Assembly: GCA_963678705.1 (NCBI GenBank)
Contig: OY783212.1
Coordinates: 10,416,001 to 10,480,000 of the forward strand
Reading direction: 5' to 3'
DNA: 64,000 nucleotides
From: Panorpa germanica
Lineage: Eukaryota; Arthropoda; Insecta; Mecoptera; Panorpidae
Both the position numbers and the translations under genes were made by a program. Numbering within the stretch: position 1 is the stretch's first letter; every line of letters starts with the position of its first letter. The notes beneath the pieces were generated by a model. That model made no database searches. It was not told where the DNA came from and worked only from the letters and a program-made list of their open reading frames with translations. Shown piece after piece: positions 1 to 12,482 of the stretch.

Positions 1-2317
1 TTAAATTGCCGAAGGAACCGATTATATTTCCAACAAAAATAATTAGGTAGATGGTGTTAAATTTGAAGGTTACGTTTCCGATATTTCAACAGCTAATGGC
101 CAATTTATAACGTATAATAATAATGACAGATTTGTAGTGGCAAGACCGCAGTCTATATCCACACACAGAGCTTAAAACATTTATTATTTATTAATTTAAT
201 GTGTGTGTCGTTAGACTTTACATACTTTCAATATTAAATCACGTAATTACATCTCATTGCTAATCTAAACTTAAAATTATTCTAACATTTTTAATGATTC
301 AATTTTATACTCTTGTTCCTATATTTTTTTGCTCCTTACTTCTGCTGTTTGTTTTCTCGTTGTTTTCTTGTTGGCTTGCCTGGGTTGATAGCGGTCTTGT
401 GACACAAGTCAAAGGGAACGAGAGGTGAGACCAATGTCTATGTTCATTCTCGGCACATCGACAAATGTTTTGGCAAATGCCTCGCCGAGAGTTAACTGCC
501 GGCATAATAACCTGCAACTAGAGGGGATTGCAAACGGAATGCTCTATCGAACGCGGATCGAAAATACCGTTTCTTAGCCTGTCCCTCAATGATAGCTAGT
601 AATATGTACTTTATGAAAATGGTTTGCTTCTATGATTCCGTAAATCAAAATATTATTACTAAAAAGATTTTTTTATGATTTTATTAAACCAAAAAAGGAT
701 ATTTTATGATGCTTATTATATGTAACAATATGGGTATTATGTAAATATAAAAATGTTGAAACTTTCAATAATTTCTTAATTTCTAATAGCACTCTAATAT
801 CATGCTGTGAATTGTGTTTTAGTTGATCTATATATAAATAATTGAAATATGTTTAAAATATATAAACTACGTAGAAGTTTGCCAAATATACAAATTAATG
901 ACCAATTACACTGCTGGAGATTATAAATGTCGTAATAAAACAATACTGTCGCATAAAGGTAAGCGTGAAGCGCGTTCGCATGGCTCATATCAAACGCATT
1001 GGATATATAGAGACAAGAAAGAGAAGAGAAACGAGCACTACGGTATGGGTCGAATCTTTCAGTAACAACTGCGATCGGCTTCTAATCTAATCTATCTATC
1101 GATTGAAAATAATAACATAACAAATTGACTTATCTAGATTTGGTTTCTATGCCTAACATTTTTCTATAAAATGACTTACACTACTGTAACTATAACCCGT
1201 CTATTTATTACTTCCAATTTCTAATATTTCTTGCAGTTTAATTTGTGAAAGAATTAAATAATGAATAACTTTTACATAACTTTTAATTTCCCAAAGCATT
1301 GTTCTCCAGGCGTTAGTATCGGCGCCAGTGTGTACAAACATCAAACAAAATAATTGCATTCAATTACAATTACTGGTTGCCAATATTGCGATCAGATCAT
1401 AAAGAAAATCCTTGAAACAAAAATTTAATTTCATTTCCATTAAATGTTTAATTAAATTAATTTATTAGGTACTTGTTGTTATTGTAATAAAGTAGTATTT
1501 TACAAGCGATAATCAATAGTTGCATCTAAATTGGCTTGTGCTTGTATCTAGGTCTAATAATTTCACGATTTCATTAATTAGAATTTGTAATTAATGTATC
1601 TTAGATTCTCATACAGAAAAGCTTTTTTAATGATAAGGTGATGCATCTATTATTTATTGCATATTGTATTTTAGTGAAATGTACGCTATGAATAATATAA
1701 CTCGTGTTTGTGTTTTAACAAACATTCGAATTGATTAATCATAATATAGTTTATTGAAATTAATCTATGAACAGTAGCGTAACGTAAATGTAACATTTCA
1801 GGGGCCATCGAGATGATGAAATACTTAGTTTTGAGAAGACAGGCACTAAATCATCAAGTTCTGATTACGGTCACTCAGCGCCCCCTCTCTTCTTATTTAA
1901 TTCAATTATTGGATGTAAATTTGAGGTTTCAAAAATGAAGGACGAATATTTTACTTCTCGCTCTCGAAGTCTGATTATAGGCAGGCACTTCCAGATATGA
2001 AGTATGACCAGATATGACCCCAAAAGAAACACGTCTTTTCCCAGAAAGATACAGTTAAATTTCTGGTGAGTGTTATCAAAAAGTCGCACATTAGTACTGT
2101 TAAAAGAATTGTTATAGTTTTCTTTTTAGATAACTATAATCTTAATATGACTTTTTCGATAATAATAAGACGTAAGTATGCCATCTCCTTTGCACTCTAT
2201 TGTCAAATAGAGAAAGCAATTGATTAAAAAGTTCGATTCGTGTGATCGTTTGAAACGAATCGTATTATAATCGTATAAGATTCGTATTAGATTCGAAACG
2301 ATTCTTGAAAAACATAT
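1..2317. other. gene-free AT-rich stretch, left edge
   Basis: No gene could be recognised here. Most of the stretch is very AT-rich with dense stop codons in all frames. Two patches are clearly less AT-rich (about 370-590 and 960-1085), and the first carries an open frame of about 70 codons on the minus strand that I do not recognise. Near 2183-2222 there is a short imperfect inverted repeat resembling a segment inside the third copy of the 635-bp element (12863-12905). The rest could be intergenic DNA or part of a large intron of a gene lying to the left. Confidence 0.5.
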
Positions 2318-2330
2318 TCGTGTGATTCTT

Positions 2331-2817
2331 TTTTTTTTTTTTTAATATTTATTTTTCAGTGCATCAACTATTAGTAGTTATTAGCACTTTTAAATCAATA
2401 TTACATTTTATATACATTTTTCGTATAACATATAACTTATACAATATAATATAATTCTTTCTTTTTCTATGTTTCTGCTTCTTTCCTTATTCCATTTCAA
2501 AGAAGTCCGAGATCCTCATTCTTTTCCTATGTCAGCATCTCGATATGATACAGCAATTGCCTTAACAATATGATCCCATTTCCATCCAATCTCTTCTTCA
2601 TCCTCTCTCTCCAAGCTGTTCTTTTTCTTCTTCTTTGCTTTTTCTTTTTTTTTTTCTATTTCTATTTTCGTTCTCGAATTTTTCTTTTTGTGATCATTTT
2701 TTTTTCAATATTCATTTTTCTATGGTTGCACACAACCAATTAAATCTTATTTTATCAAACCCAGAAAATATAACTCTGGCCCGGGGATCGAACCCGAGAA
2801 CACAGTAGTCAGAGTCA
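2331..2817 (-). mobile_element. tRNA-related SINE with target site duplication
   Basis: A 487-bp insertion is flanked by the direct repeat TCGTGTGATTCTT at 2318-2330 and 2818-2830, a perfect 13-bp target site duplication. Read on the minus strand, it starts with a tRNA-like 3' half containing the pol III B-box GGGTTCGATCCCC (about 2783-2795) and ends in a long A tract, seen as a T run at 2331-2342 on the plus strand. No clear A-box lies in front, so the copy is probably 5'-truncated or the family uses only part of a tRNA. The body is A/G-rich on the transcribed strand. Diverged relatives of its tRNA-like head are seen at 17044-17080, 17781-17860, 22120-22185 and perhaps 25500-25540. The perfect duplication suggests a fairly recent insertion. 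Confidence 0.8.
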
Positions 2818-2830
2818 TCGTGTGATTCTT

Positions 2831-3561
2831 GTTTGTATGAAGGTGGATGTTCAGTATATTATTAACATCTTCTATATTATTGTATCTAATTAAACAAGAA
2901 TTGAACATTTGAGTTACAGATGGTCAAACTTATCAGTATAAAGTACAGTTTTATATAACATGGTTCACAACCCAGTTCTTTGCTTAGTATTATATAATCC
3001 TAACGCATCTCATTAACCCACACGTGATCAGCTGTAGCACAGATTTGATTGATGGAAAACATTTCTTAAACGTGCAATTTTTTTACATCGTTTAGTAACA
3101 ATTTCTTCAGATATTTGTAATGTGTTTTTATGTAACACTCAGCACACATGGTTGGGCTTAGAGTGTAGCACACTCTCTAACGCACACATCTCTTACTACA
3201 ATTTAATTACTGGTTTTATATTAATTGAATCTGACTTCATTTGAATACATTTAATTTTTTCCATATTCTATTTGCTTAATTCGTGAGGCTAACAATTATA
3301 ATTAGCTGGGCGTCATGTATTTTTTCATCATGCTTAGAAAGATGACGTTTAAACGACGTACATTAAAATAAATTAGGTCAATATAATATTACGAGTAATT
3401 AACATAACCCATAAATGAATTTACGTAAAAAAATATATCATTTCGAATCATAAACTTATCAGGCAACACTGTAGCCCACATATGTCAGGCTACGACACAA
3501 CAAAAACTACTAACATAGTAAGAGGTTTTCGGTACGTTCAAGATGTTCAGTAAATAACGTT
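2831..3561. other. AT-rich spacer, nothing recognised
   Basis: There are no convincing open frames, structural RNA signals or repeat ends between the SINE and the first copy of the 635-bp inverted-repeat element. Confidence 0.5.
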
Positions 3562-4200
3562 AATGGGCTTGTGTCCTATGTCTTGATTTCTATAAAAGTG
3601 TACTATATATTGATAAAGTGGGTTACTAAAACCTCAAATGTTCAATTATTTTTTAATAACTCCTTATATGTTAAGAGATATTAACCATTAAAAAATTCAT
3701 TTTGTCTCTTTAATTATTAAAGGGATTCAACGTTGTAGACATTCCAAGTGCATGTGACATCACAATCCTTGTGTAAGGTTACCAACCTTACAGCTCATAA
3801 ATCTCTGCTATATGTATTTATATATCAAAATATCAAATATTATTTACAGTTATTTCAAGGAACAATAAAATTTCAATATTATGTCTGCCTTAACAGGGTT
3901 AAATAAAGTCAAAACTTATTATTCTTTGACTTGACTTGATTGTTTGAGTACCAACAGCTACAAAACATTACCACACCACTGACCTATTCAACAAATAACT
4001 GACGTTAAAATACATTTCACGTCATAAAAATATGGCCGACCATTTCTAGCGCTAAAACTACAATTCAAATTTTTAATTGCTATATCTCCGTCAATATTTA
4101 GATATTTAATAAAATAGACACGCCAATACACATTTATTAACATCAATTTCAATCAACAATTAAAAAATCGACCACTAAAAAATGAGGACACAAGCCCATT
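3562..4200 (-). mobile_element. 635-bp terminal-inverted-repeat element, copy 1
   Basis: Both ends carry AATGGGCTTGTGTCCT, at 3562-3577 and as its perfect reverse complement at 4185-4200. No open reading frame of useful size lies inside, so this is a non-autonomous element (MITE-like). It aligns along its length with 6445-7076 and 12483-13116 but in the opposite orientation. Its interior contains a small palindrome, GTAAGGTT and AACCTTAC, around 3775-3792. I could not settle the target duplication, so the superfamily is unassigned. A diverged internal fragment of the same family is seen at 33738-33815. Confidence 0.85.
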
Positions 4201-4712
4201 GGAAACCGTTTTTAGCCCCTGATTTAAATAAAATTGACTAAATAAATCTTCGTCTGCAGTCATTATTAAGTAATCTCAAGTCATAATGAGTAATACGAAA
4301 CTAACGCCACGCTACGGCGCGCCACGCAACTAAGCGCAGTGCAGACACAAAGCAAATTGAATAATCTTACCTCCCAACTAGATTTGATGATGATTTTAGA
4401 TCTAAGTACTTGTCATAAACTAGGAGAATTATGATTTATGCTGTTAAACAATTCATCCACGATGATTTATTTACAAGACGTGTTGCTATCATCTAAATTG
4501 TTCTGCAATACTGTTGTACTAGTGCTAATCAAACGCAATAAGAACTTACACTTTGATGCAGAGCCGCATTGAAACACTAAAGGCCCTTAGGTTACGAATA
4601 TTATAAGAATCAAAAAACCCTGTTCAGTTTTTTGGCAGTTCAAAGTATATTTATTGATATATGATTTTTTTTAACTACCTAGGTAGCGCTATCATTTTAT
4701 AATTTTAAATTT

Positions 4713-5025
4713 TTATTTATAAAAAGGGGTATGAAGTAATTTTGTTTCTTTATGTGCAAAAAGGACGTTGGGTATTTCCCATACCATATGATTTCTGGGC
4801 TGAATTTGCAATTGGATGTTTTGGGTTAATTTAATGACAAAGTCCCTGATGGTTTCCAAGTTTGTTTCGTCGAGTATTGTTGTATTTGCAAGCTTTATGC
4901 ATTTGTTTTGCACTATTTGTATTTTGACATAGATTGTGTTGATTATGGTGTTCCACTCCATAGATAATTATAGATCTGATTGGTACCTTGTATAGTAATA
5001 GTAAAAAAAGCTCTTTGAATGCCAA
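4713..5025 (-). pseudogene. jockey-like LINE reverse transcriptase remnant
   Basis: Two overlapping minus-strand frames, each open for 60-80 codons, join across a frameshift near 4945-4955. Read together they resemble the C-terminal end of a jockey/R1-type reverse transcriptase: LLLYKVPIRSIIIYG is followed by EWN and IQIVQNKCIKLA, the pattern that follows the RT thumb in these elements. The polymerase active site and everything upstream are missing, so only a 3' fragment survives. Identity rests on this motif order recognised by eye, not on an alignment. Confidence 0.6.
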
Positions 5026-5091
5026 ATTCTACTCTATCGAGTCAGATTTCTACAGGAATCATCTTCTACGGTTACTTTAATCCGGCACTGA

Positions 5092-6444
5092 TTGAATGCA
5101 CTTATTCTTATACATTGTAATGTAATAATATACTGGAACTAGATGATCCCATTATCTGTGTATGCTTTCACTTGAATCGGCTATCATTATTCATATGGAG
5201 CACAATCAAATAAAGATCTGCATTAAGAAGACTGATGGTGTTATTTGGAAGAGAAACAAAGAAACTGTCTAACCTGTCTTATCTATTGTTTCAGTTTTCA
5301 AAAATATATTCGTATATGATTTCAATAGATCAACGTATTGTGAAATTAAATATTAATTAACATATTTTGCAAGAATAATTCTCATTGTATACAGTGCCGG
5401 ACAAGCTCCCCAGTAGGTCTAATAATCCTTTCGCGGTGGAAATGTGACTGCAAAGAATAAAATTTAGGACAGAAGACATACGTAAAATAAATAGCTTCTG
5501 GGCCCATTCAACCAATAGTTTTTAAACCAGTTGTGTTTAATTAAAGAATAAATTGGATACATTTTTAAATAATATACTAACTGAGGTTTAATATATTAAA
5601 GAAACTTTATGTAAATATTTTTAAGTAAATTAGCCGAAAATTTGTCATAGATTTATAAATATTAATAAAAAAAATCCTATAAATTTATATATATAGAATA
5701 GGTTTTTCTACCTAAAAATTAGTGTTTAGAATAATAACTTTTATTAATCAGATCAATAGAAATAGCGTATTTCTTTTTATAAAAATAATTTAAGCTGTGA
5801 TCTTATAAAAAGCCAATCGCAACTGCTCCCAATTTGGTAATTTCTACAACTAATAGAACCTTCATAGATTATTTACCCAACGAATGATACAATTTATTTT
5901 CAATTCAATAAACCAAATATAGAATGGAATAAATTATTAGACCATTGTTTACAATCAAAGTGCGATGATGCTGCAATTTTTTTATAAGAACTATGAATAA
6001 TCAAGTTATAATTGATTTCGAATTGCACCTAAATTCCAAGGTAAATGTTAACAAAACCCATTGTATAACAAAATCATGATATCATTCGCCTTTACCTTTA
6101 AATTCCCACTTAGTGCATGGTGCTTACGCACATCGCTGAATTTATTATTTTGCAATAATCTGTAACTGTAACAACTCAATCAAAGCATCGATCATCTTCA
6201 AACAAGAAAGTGTAACGGGTACAAGGTCATCTTTAATTTGGTTATGATGGTTGATGGTTGTTTTGTTTTGGTGGTTCCCATGTCCAATTCTCTGCCCACT
6301 CATCATTGATGATTTACGATTATCATTCTATCAGACATTGTTTATTTCAGTTATAATCTTAATCAGTTTTAATAAACGCTGAGCCATTTTCAGATGAACC
6401 AAATTATGCATGACAGTAGTGTTGTAATAATACTTTCATTTATC
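5092..6444. other. AT-rich spacer, nothing firm
   Basis: No gene recognised. CAGTGCCGG, which looks like a hAT terminus, occurs at about 5393, and its reverse complement occurs at about 5083-5091. They point away from each other and no partner ends were found, so no element is called. Confidence 0.45.
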
Positions 6445-7076
6445 AATGGGCTTGTGTCCTCATTTTTTAGTGATCGATTTTTCAATTGTTGATTGAAATT
6501 GATGTTAATAAATATGTATTGGTGTGTCTATTTTATTAAAAATCTAAATGTTGACGGAGATATAGCAATTAAAAGTTTGAATTGTAGTTTTAGCGCTAGA
6601 AATGGTCGGCCATATTTGTATGACGTGAAATGCATTTTAACGTCAGTTATTTGTTGATTAGGTCAGTGCTGTGGTAATGTTTTGTAGCTGTTGGTAGACG
6701 AAATAATCAATTCAAGTCAAAGAATAATAAGTTTTTCTTTTATTTAACCCTGTTACGGAAGACATAATATTGAAATTTTATTATTCCTCGAAATAGCTGT
6801 AAATAATATTTGATATTTTGATATATAAATACATATAGCAGAAATTTATGATCTGTAAGGTTGGCAACCTTACACAAGGATTGTGATGTCACATGCATTT
6901 GGAATTGGTACAACGTTGAATCCCTTTAATAATTACAGAGACAAAATAACTTTTTTAATTGTTAATATCTCTTAACATATAAGGAGTTATTAAAAAATAA
7001 TTGAACATTTGAGGTTCTAGTAACCCACTTTATCAATATATAGTACAGTTGTGTAGAAATTAAGACATAGGACAAG
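6445..7076 (+). mobile_element. 635-bp terminal-inverted-repeat element, copy 2
   Basis: The left end carries the intact terminal repeat AATGGGCTTGTGTCCT (6445-6460). The right end stops within the expected repeat (AGGACAAG), so it is partly deleted. The body is collinear with copy 3 and is the reverse complement of copy 1, so copies 1 and 2 form a long imperfect inverted repeat with about 2.2 kb between them. The internal palindrome GTAAGGTTGGCAACCTTAC is kept near 6858-6876. There is no coding capacity. Confidence 0.85.
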
Positions 7077-9931
7077 AATGAAGTACAAAAAGAATGCAAT
7101 GTAGTCTGTGACTGCGCTGGTATCTGGTGTTAGATTTACAATCCCAAAAATATCAATTTAATAATTTATATTTTATTTGAAAAAGACGCTCATCTCATGT
7201 TACTTTTTCGTTAAATTGTAGATCCCCTGTATTTCATAAAGTTATTCAGCAAAAGTATACATTTCTGTTGTTATGCTTGGTGCCTAATGTTCAGTCTGCC
7301 TAATCCTGACAGGAAGGTACCCACGTGCTGCCAAAACAATATTTAGGAGCGCTGTGAAAACTAGATTTTAAAATATAATTTTTTTTTTATTTCCTGTTCT
7401 CCGTTTCCTTCAGTTCAACTGACAGGATTGATAGATATATTTTTCTCCTATCAGTTTTTTAAATCAGTTCCTATAGATAGACACAATTCGTACGTGTAAG
7501 CATCCGTTCACTCACGTCTTTTCTCTGGAAACTAGGTATCATGAAATCGTAACTCTAACTGGAAGCTGAGAACTAAATGGATCGCGTCAACTTCTAAAGG
7601 GCACTTAACTCAGTTTTTGTGAAAATATGATTACACAAATTTATATATGGGAAAGTGGGTTCGTAAAAAGATGTACTATATAGTATTCTATTTATTGAAA
7701 CATTACGCAATATCAAATTGCAACAGCACGGAATATTCAATAGATAGTAACTTGTAATTATACTTAAATTGGAATGTATCTTTTACTTTAAAGCTTCTGT
7801 AACGTATAAATTAAATATATATGTAATAGTAAAACAAGTATTAGAACGAGTTAGAATCTTCCTGAATTAAAAATAAATAAATTCCTGTGTTCGTGTCAGT
7901 CAAAGCACTTGCGATAGACTTGATTTCTTATTCTCCACGTACTAAATGTACCCATAAATTTATAGAGTCGACAAGCTACAATTTCCTGATAATTTCTAAT
8001 AATTGTTTCATGATGCACTGTTTAATTAAGTATAGGTGTAGGTACTTTAGTGTCATGATGGTATATGAAGTTCTCATATAAAAGTTTCAGGTATAAACTC
8101 CGGTATTTTATTATATACACTTGCAAAACAATACGTTTTTCATTACAGATGGAGAAAGAGCACTAAGAGTCAATCTAAAAAATTGACAAAATTTCCCAAG
8201 AAAACACTGATAGAATAGAACCGAACCGTATTTAAAAAGGACACATTGCAAGATTATCACTAAATAAATAAAGATAATTAATCAAATTGCAAATCTTTTA
8301 AATGCTTCAAAATTAACAAATCCGACATGAAAATGTAAAGCTTATTGAAGTCCACATTTAAGTTCCATATTTACAGACTGTAGTATATTTTTATCACCTA
8401 TACTAAATAAAATCGTAATTCTACATTATCATTTGCCATGAGAGTTTGTTGTTTTGAAACGTACATCAGATTTTATCAAGTTATTACATTTATTTGTTTA
8501 CTATTCCTTAAATACTTTGGAAAAATTGTTAAATATGGGTAATTGTGAATATTGTAGGTTATTTTTTAATGTCATCTTTAATGTTTCGATTAATTATGAA
8601 ACAAATATTCGGATGCTTTAATTTGATCTATTTATCGACACTAAACCAAAAATATTCGTTTTCGTGTACAATTTTTAAATGCTTACCAAATGCACGAACT
8701 TGTGTCCACAATACATCGTATATTGGGACCCGAAGTTTGAATTATTGTTTATGTTTACCCTACACTTTGGAGTCCTAATCTCTATCTGGCCCTGAGTGCC
8801 ATGACTAATTAAACAATAATAAAAACAAAGTACAGCATATATTACTTTGTATCAACTTCAGTTTGCCTCTCGAGCCGGCCTGATTACTACAATAAAAAAA
8901 TTTCGCCCAGTTATATAACCAAACGTTTATACAGTTCGCAAAATAATAACTTAGAAAGCAATACAGGTTTAAGTGAATTTTTTTAATGAATAATCATGAG
9001 ATTATTATACTCATTATATATCGTTTGTTTTTATTTAACCACAAAAAATAATTATAACACATTATACAGAATTTCATAACAAATTAGTTGCTATAACAGT
9101 GTTATACAATTCAGCGAGTAATTAACACAACTATTCTTGTACACATCTCTGGGTACATTAGTGTCCGAGATTCGCGGTTCGTGGTTCAAAGCACGCCGCA
9201 TGTGGCACACGTCTATGTCTAGGCGATCCCTGACTCAGGAATTTGAAATAAACACGAAAATTCTTTGTTTAACAATTTTGATTCAGTTTAGATTATTTCT
9301 TTGTCTCTTACTTCCATTTATGTAATAAACATTTATTTTTATATCAAATTTTGAAATCTACTCGCAGTTATTTTTCTATAAGTTTGCTAAAAAAGGAGAT
9401 GGACCATTTATCAGCATGAACTCTGGGTAATATCTTTATGATCATTTCATAAACATCTTGCCATTAAACTACGATATTTTTTTTTGCAGATGTTACAAAT
9501 ATTTCTTAAGTCATAATAACACGTAATAATAAAAAAGAGCGGAAAATGTTAGGAGTAAAAGTGTTGGTAAAAGAGGAATATGATAGGGGTTTTTTTATAA
9601 AAGAGAAAAATACATTCATACCTGTGTAGCAGGAGAACAAACATTTTTGAAATTAAGAAAGAAATTTCACAAAATACAATTTCAAAGTTTTGCTAGCAAC
9701 AAATATGTACGACATGTGTGAATAAACGGCAAGTCATTTAGTGAACAGAGGTTAACTTTAGGACATAAGAAACAAAGAGTACTTCAACAAGAATATAAAC
9801 AGACAGTAACGATATATTTGTGCAAATTTAAGGTTAAAGAAATTAATTCTTCTGCTAAAATATGAGAAATTTAAATTAATTATATTGATTACAATAATTT
9901 ATATTAAATAAAGAAGTAATTATTACAAATG
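7077..9931. other. AT-rich stretch with one GC-richer patch
   Basis: No gene was recognised. Plus-strand frames of 60-77 codons (7887-8081, 8545-8778) are AT-driven and look like chance. A GC-richer patch at about 9130-9250 is open on the plus strand. It ends in a hydrophobic run and has no ATG in good context, so it may be an exon or an old repeat, and I cannot tell which. Confidence 0.45.
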
Positions 9932-10165
9932 GCCCAGTCATTTAAGCTTAAATTAGGTAAGAATCTCGGAATTCGAGATACCCAGCTGTAAGTCTGTAAA
10001 TACTTGTATATTGACACCCTAAAGTTGTCTCAAAACCTACATATGGTTTATACACCCTACCATATGTAGGTTTTGAGACAACTTTAGGGTGTCAATATAC
10101 AAGTATTTACAAACTTACAGCTGGGTATCTCGAATTCCGAGGTGAACTTACTATAATGACTGGGC
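9932..10165. mobile_element. fold-back (palindromic) element
   Basis: About 234 bp form a near-perfect inverted repeat. The outer ends are GCCCAGTCATT at 9932 and AATGACTGGGC ending at 10165. The arms of roughly 105 bp meet around a loop of about 15 nt near 10050. Arms this long and this similar indicate a young fold-back MITE, or an inverted duplication that has not yet been eroded. A TA dinucleotide follows the right end but not the left, so the target duplication is unresolved. A transcript across it would fold into a long double-stranded hairpin. Confidence 0.85.
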
Positions 10166-10460
10166 TAAAAATAATGTATATTACTGACGCATGACGCATG
10201 ATTTCACAAGTTCAAAATTACATTTAAGGTTAAAACTTTAAATTAAAACTAAAAACAGCGAGTGGGAATGAGGCCAATAGTTTAAAGAATAACGAAATGA
10301 TTTATCGCGATAATATGTACTTATATAGCTATTGCACCATATTATAAAAATGAAATTTAAAAAAATACATAAGCAAATTGATTGATTTCTTTGCTACATA
10401 TACAAGTGTGTATATATTTTATTAGAATTTTTACATTGATCTCTCCGTATATCGTACATA

Positions 10461-10870
10461 TGCAGATCGTGCTGCACGACCTTCACCCAAGCCAACAAAT
10501 TTCCGTCCAAAACATAATTGAGACGAATAAAAAATTAAATTATAACGTTTTTTCATAAGGAACAACGCATTTAACTAGTAGTTAACGTCAGACCTACATA
10601 ACCTAAAAACTCTTTGATTTTGTAACTGATGAATTCGCAACCGTTTTGCTCGAGAACCATCTCCGTCGTCCAGCACCTCCAGCACGTACGAGATGTTCCC
10701 ATAACACATGGACATGATGCATGTGATGTGCTTTGAATATAGCAGCAGATGATGCAACAGCAGACGCCTTGTGAGACTGATATGTTGTGAGGAGAAAGAT
10801 GCGACTTCATTCAGATCTGGAGCATCGCAATAGGAAGCAGTACAGCGCATCGTGATGAAGAAATGCGCTC
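10461..10870 (-). other. GC-richer island with open minus-strand frames
   Basis: Against very AT-rich flanks this stretch is clearly richer in G and C. On the minus strand two overlapping frames are open for 79 and 91 codons (10571-10850). One contains LEVLDDGDGSRAKRLRIHQL, which looks protein-like. A third short frame just downstream (10461-10530) reads FGRKFVGLGEGRAARSAYVR and ends in a stop. I recognise none of these. It could be a 3' exon of an unseen gene, a long non-coding RNA exon or old element sequence. No clear splice acceptor was found. Confidence 0.3.
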
Positions 10871-11160
10871 AGTGTCTAAGGTACACGAGTGCATAATTAT
10901 TTGAAGTTGTAAGTAAATAATATTGATACAAAAAATAACCGTAAAACCATAAAGAAGATATTTTACTGTGATACACAGTAAACTAGATGAGTTTATGCTA
11001 CTTTACTGTTATCTTTAGACATTTTACTATTTTGGGTAATAATGTGTTTAGATAGTATCTGTGACAAGTTCACACTGAATAGACTCGAGAACGATCTTGA
11101 TTTCAAGTATGATTGCGCTAGAACACATAAATTGACGTTTGCGACGGGGTAAACTCTAGT

Positions 11161-11866
11161 CCATTTAAATTTAAGAAGACGAACTGCGTTAAAAAATTGG
11201 AAATGTCTTAACTATTTTGGATTTTATAAAGGGTTCTAAAAATTCATGGACTTTTTTTCAAAAAGAAAAATTATTGATTTCTTAATATTTTTTGATTAAG
11301 TTATATCCATTTATGTTTAAGAAGACGAACGGCGTTAAAAATTTTGAAATATCTTAACTATTTTTTATTTTATAAGGGGTTCTAAAAATTCATTGACTTT
11401 TTTTCAAAAAGAAAAATTATTGATTTCTTAATATTTTTTGACGCATTTATATCCATTTATGTTCAAGAAGACAAACTGTGTTAAAAAATTTAAAATATTT
11501 TAACTATTTTGGATTTTGTAAGGAGTTATAAAAATTCATGGACTTTTTTTTAAGAAGAAAAATTATTGATTTTTTAATATTTTTTGATGCAGTTATATCC
11601 ATTTATGTTTATTTGTGATTTTATAAGGGGTTCAAGAAATTCATGAACTTTTTTTTCAAAAAGAAAAATTATTATTTTCTTAATATTTTTTGATGCATTT
11701 ATATCCATTGATATTTAAGAAGACGAACTGCGTTAAAAAATTTAAAATATCTTAACTATTTTCGATTTTATAAGGGATTTTAAAAATTCATGGACTTTTT
11801 TTTCAAAATGAAGAATTATTTATTTCTACATACTTTTTGATGCAGTTATATCCATTTATGTTTAAG
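11161..11866. repeat. tandem array, ~146-bp period
   Basis: Units start with the same CCATTTATGTTTAAGAAGAC block at 11161, 11307, 11453, 11599, 11705 and 11852. Four spacings are 146-147 bp. One is 106 bp because the fourth unit lacks about 40 bp. The sixth unit is only the first ~15 bp. Units are AT-rich and differ by scattered changes, so the array is moderately old. No coding potential is present. It may be the edge of a satellite family. Confidence 0.88.
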
Positions 11867-11949
11867 CGCAGTAGAAACAATTAAGAAGAAATTAAATTTA
11901 TCTACAAACAAAATCTGTTCATTGTTCGACTGGACTATGACTCTTCGAT

Positions 11950-12116
11950 AATTGATGTGGAACAGTGATCTGCACTGAAGATTGCGGCATCCAACATTCT
12001 CGCCACACACACACAACGATCGGCGTCTGAGGGAGTTTGTAAACAGCACCATTCACCTGGTGGTCTTCATTCTCACTAACACACAAAAAGAAAGAATCCG
12101 AGTAAAAATAAAACAC
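11950..12116 (-). other. GC-richer island with an open minus frame
   Basis: A minus-strand frame of 65 codons (11919-12116) includes ENEDHQVNGAVYKLPQTP, preceded on that strand by a pyrimidine-rich stretch and TTAG, a possible splice acceptor near 12076. The composition is richer in G+C than the surroundings. It directly follows the 146-bp array. I do not recognise the peptide, and an exon or an element fragment are both possible. Confidence 0.25.
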
Positions 12117-12482
12117 TTATTCTATTTTTGATGATGTTTTTTTAATTACCTCGCCATGACGTAATAATAAACACTACTTTTTCCCTAATGTTCTTTTTTT
12201 CATTGTGTAATATAATTCATCCAAATATCGTTACAGTTTTTGAACACAAGAATTTATTGCCTAAAAAATGTTCAACGCACTTGTAATGAGTTTATTAGAA
12301 AGGTGAAATTAATCTTTTTTTCACTTTTGATTTTCTGACCCGTTAATTACATTTTTTATGCGTTAATAATTGTATATGATTAAACGTACATTCCGCAAAT
12401 AAATGACAAAAAGTTTATTTCTTTTATCAGTCTGTTCTTTATTAAAATCTCGCGTTGCATGTGAAGGTAACATCATCTAGGT

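Noticed and set aside
5083-5402. CAGTGCCGG-type hAT ends at 5083-5091 (reverse complement) and 5393
   Set aside because: They point outward from each other and no matching opposite ends or 8-bp duplications were found, so no element can be delimited.
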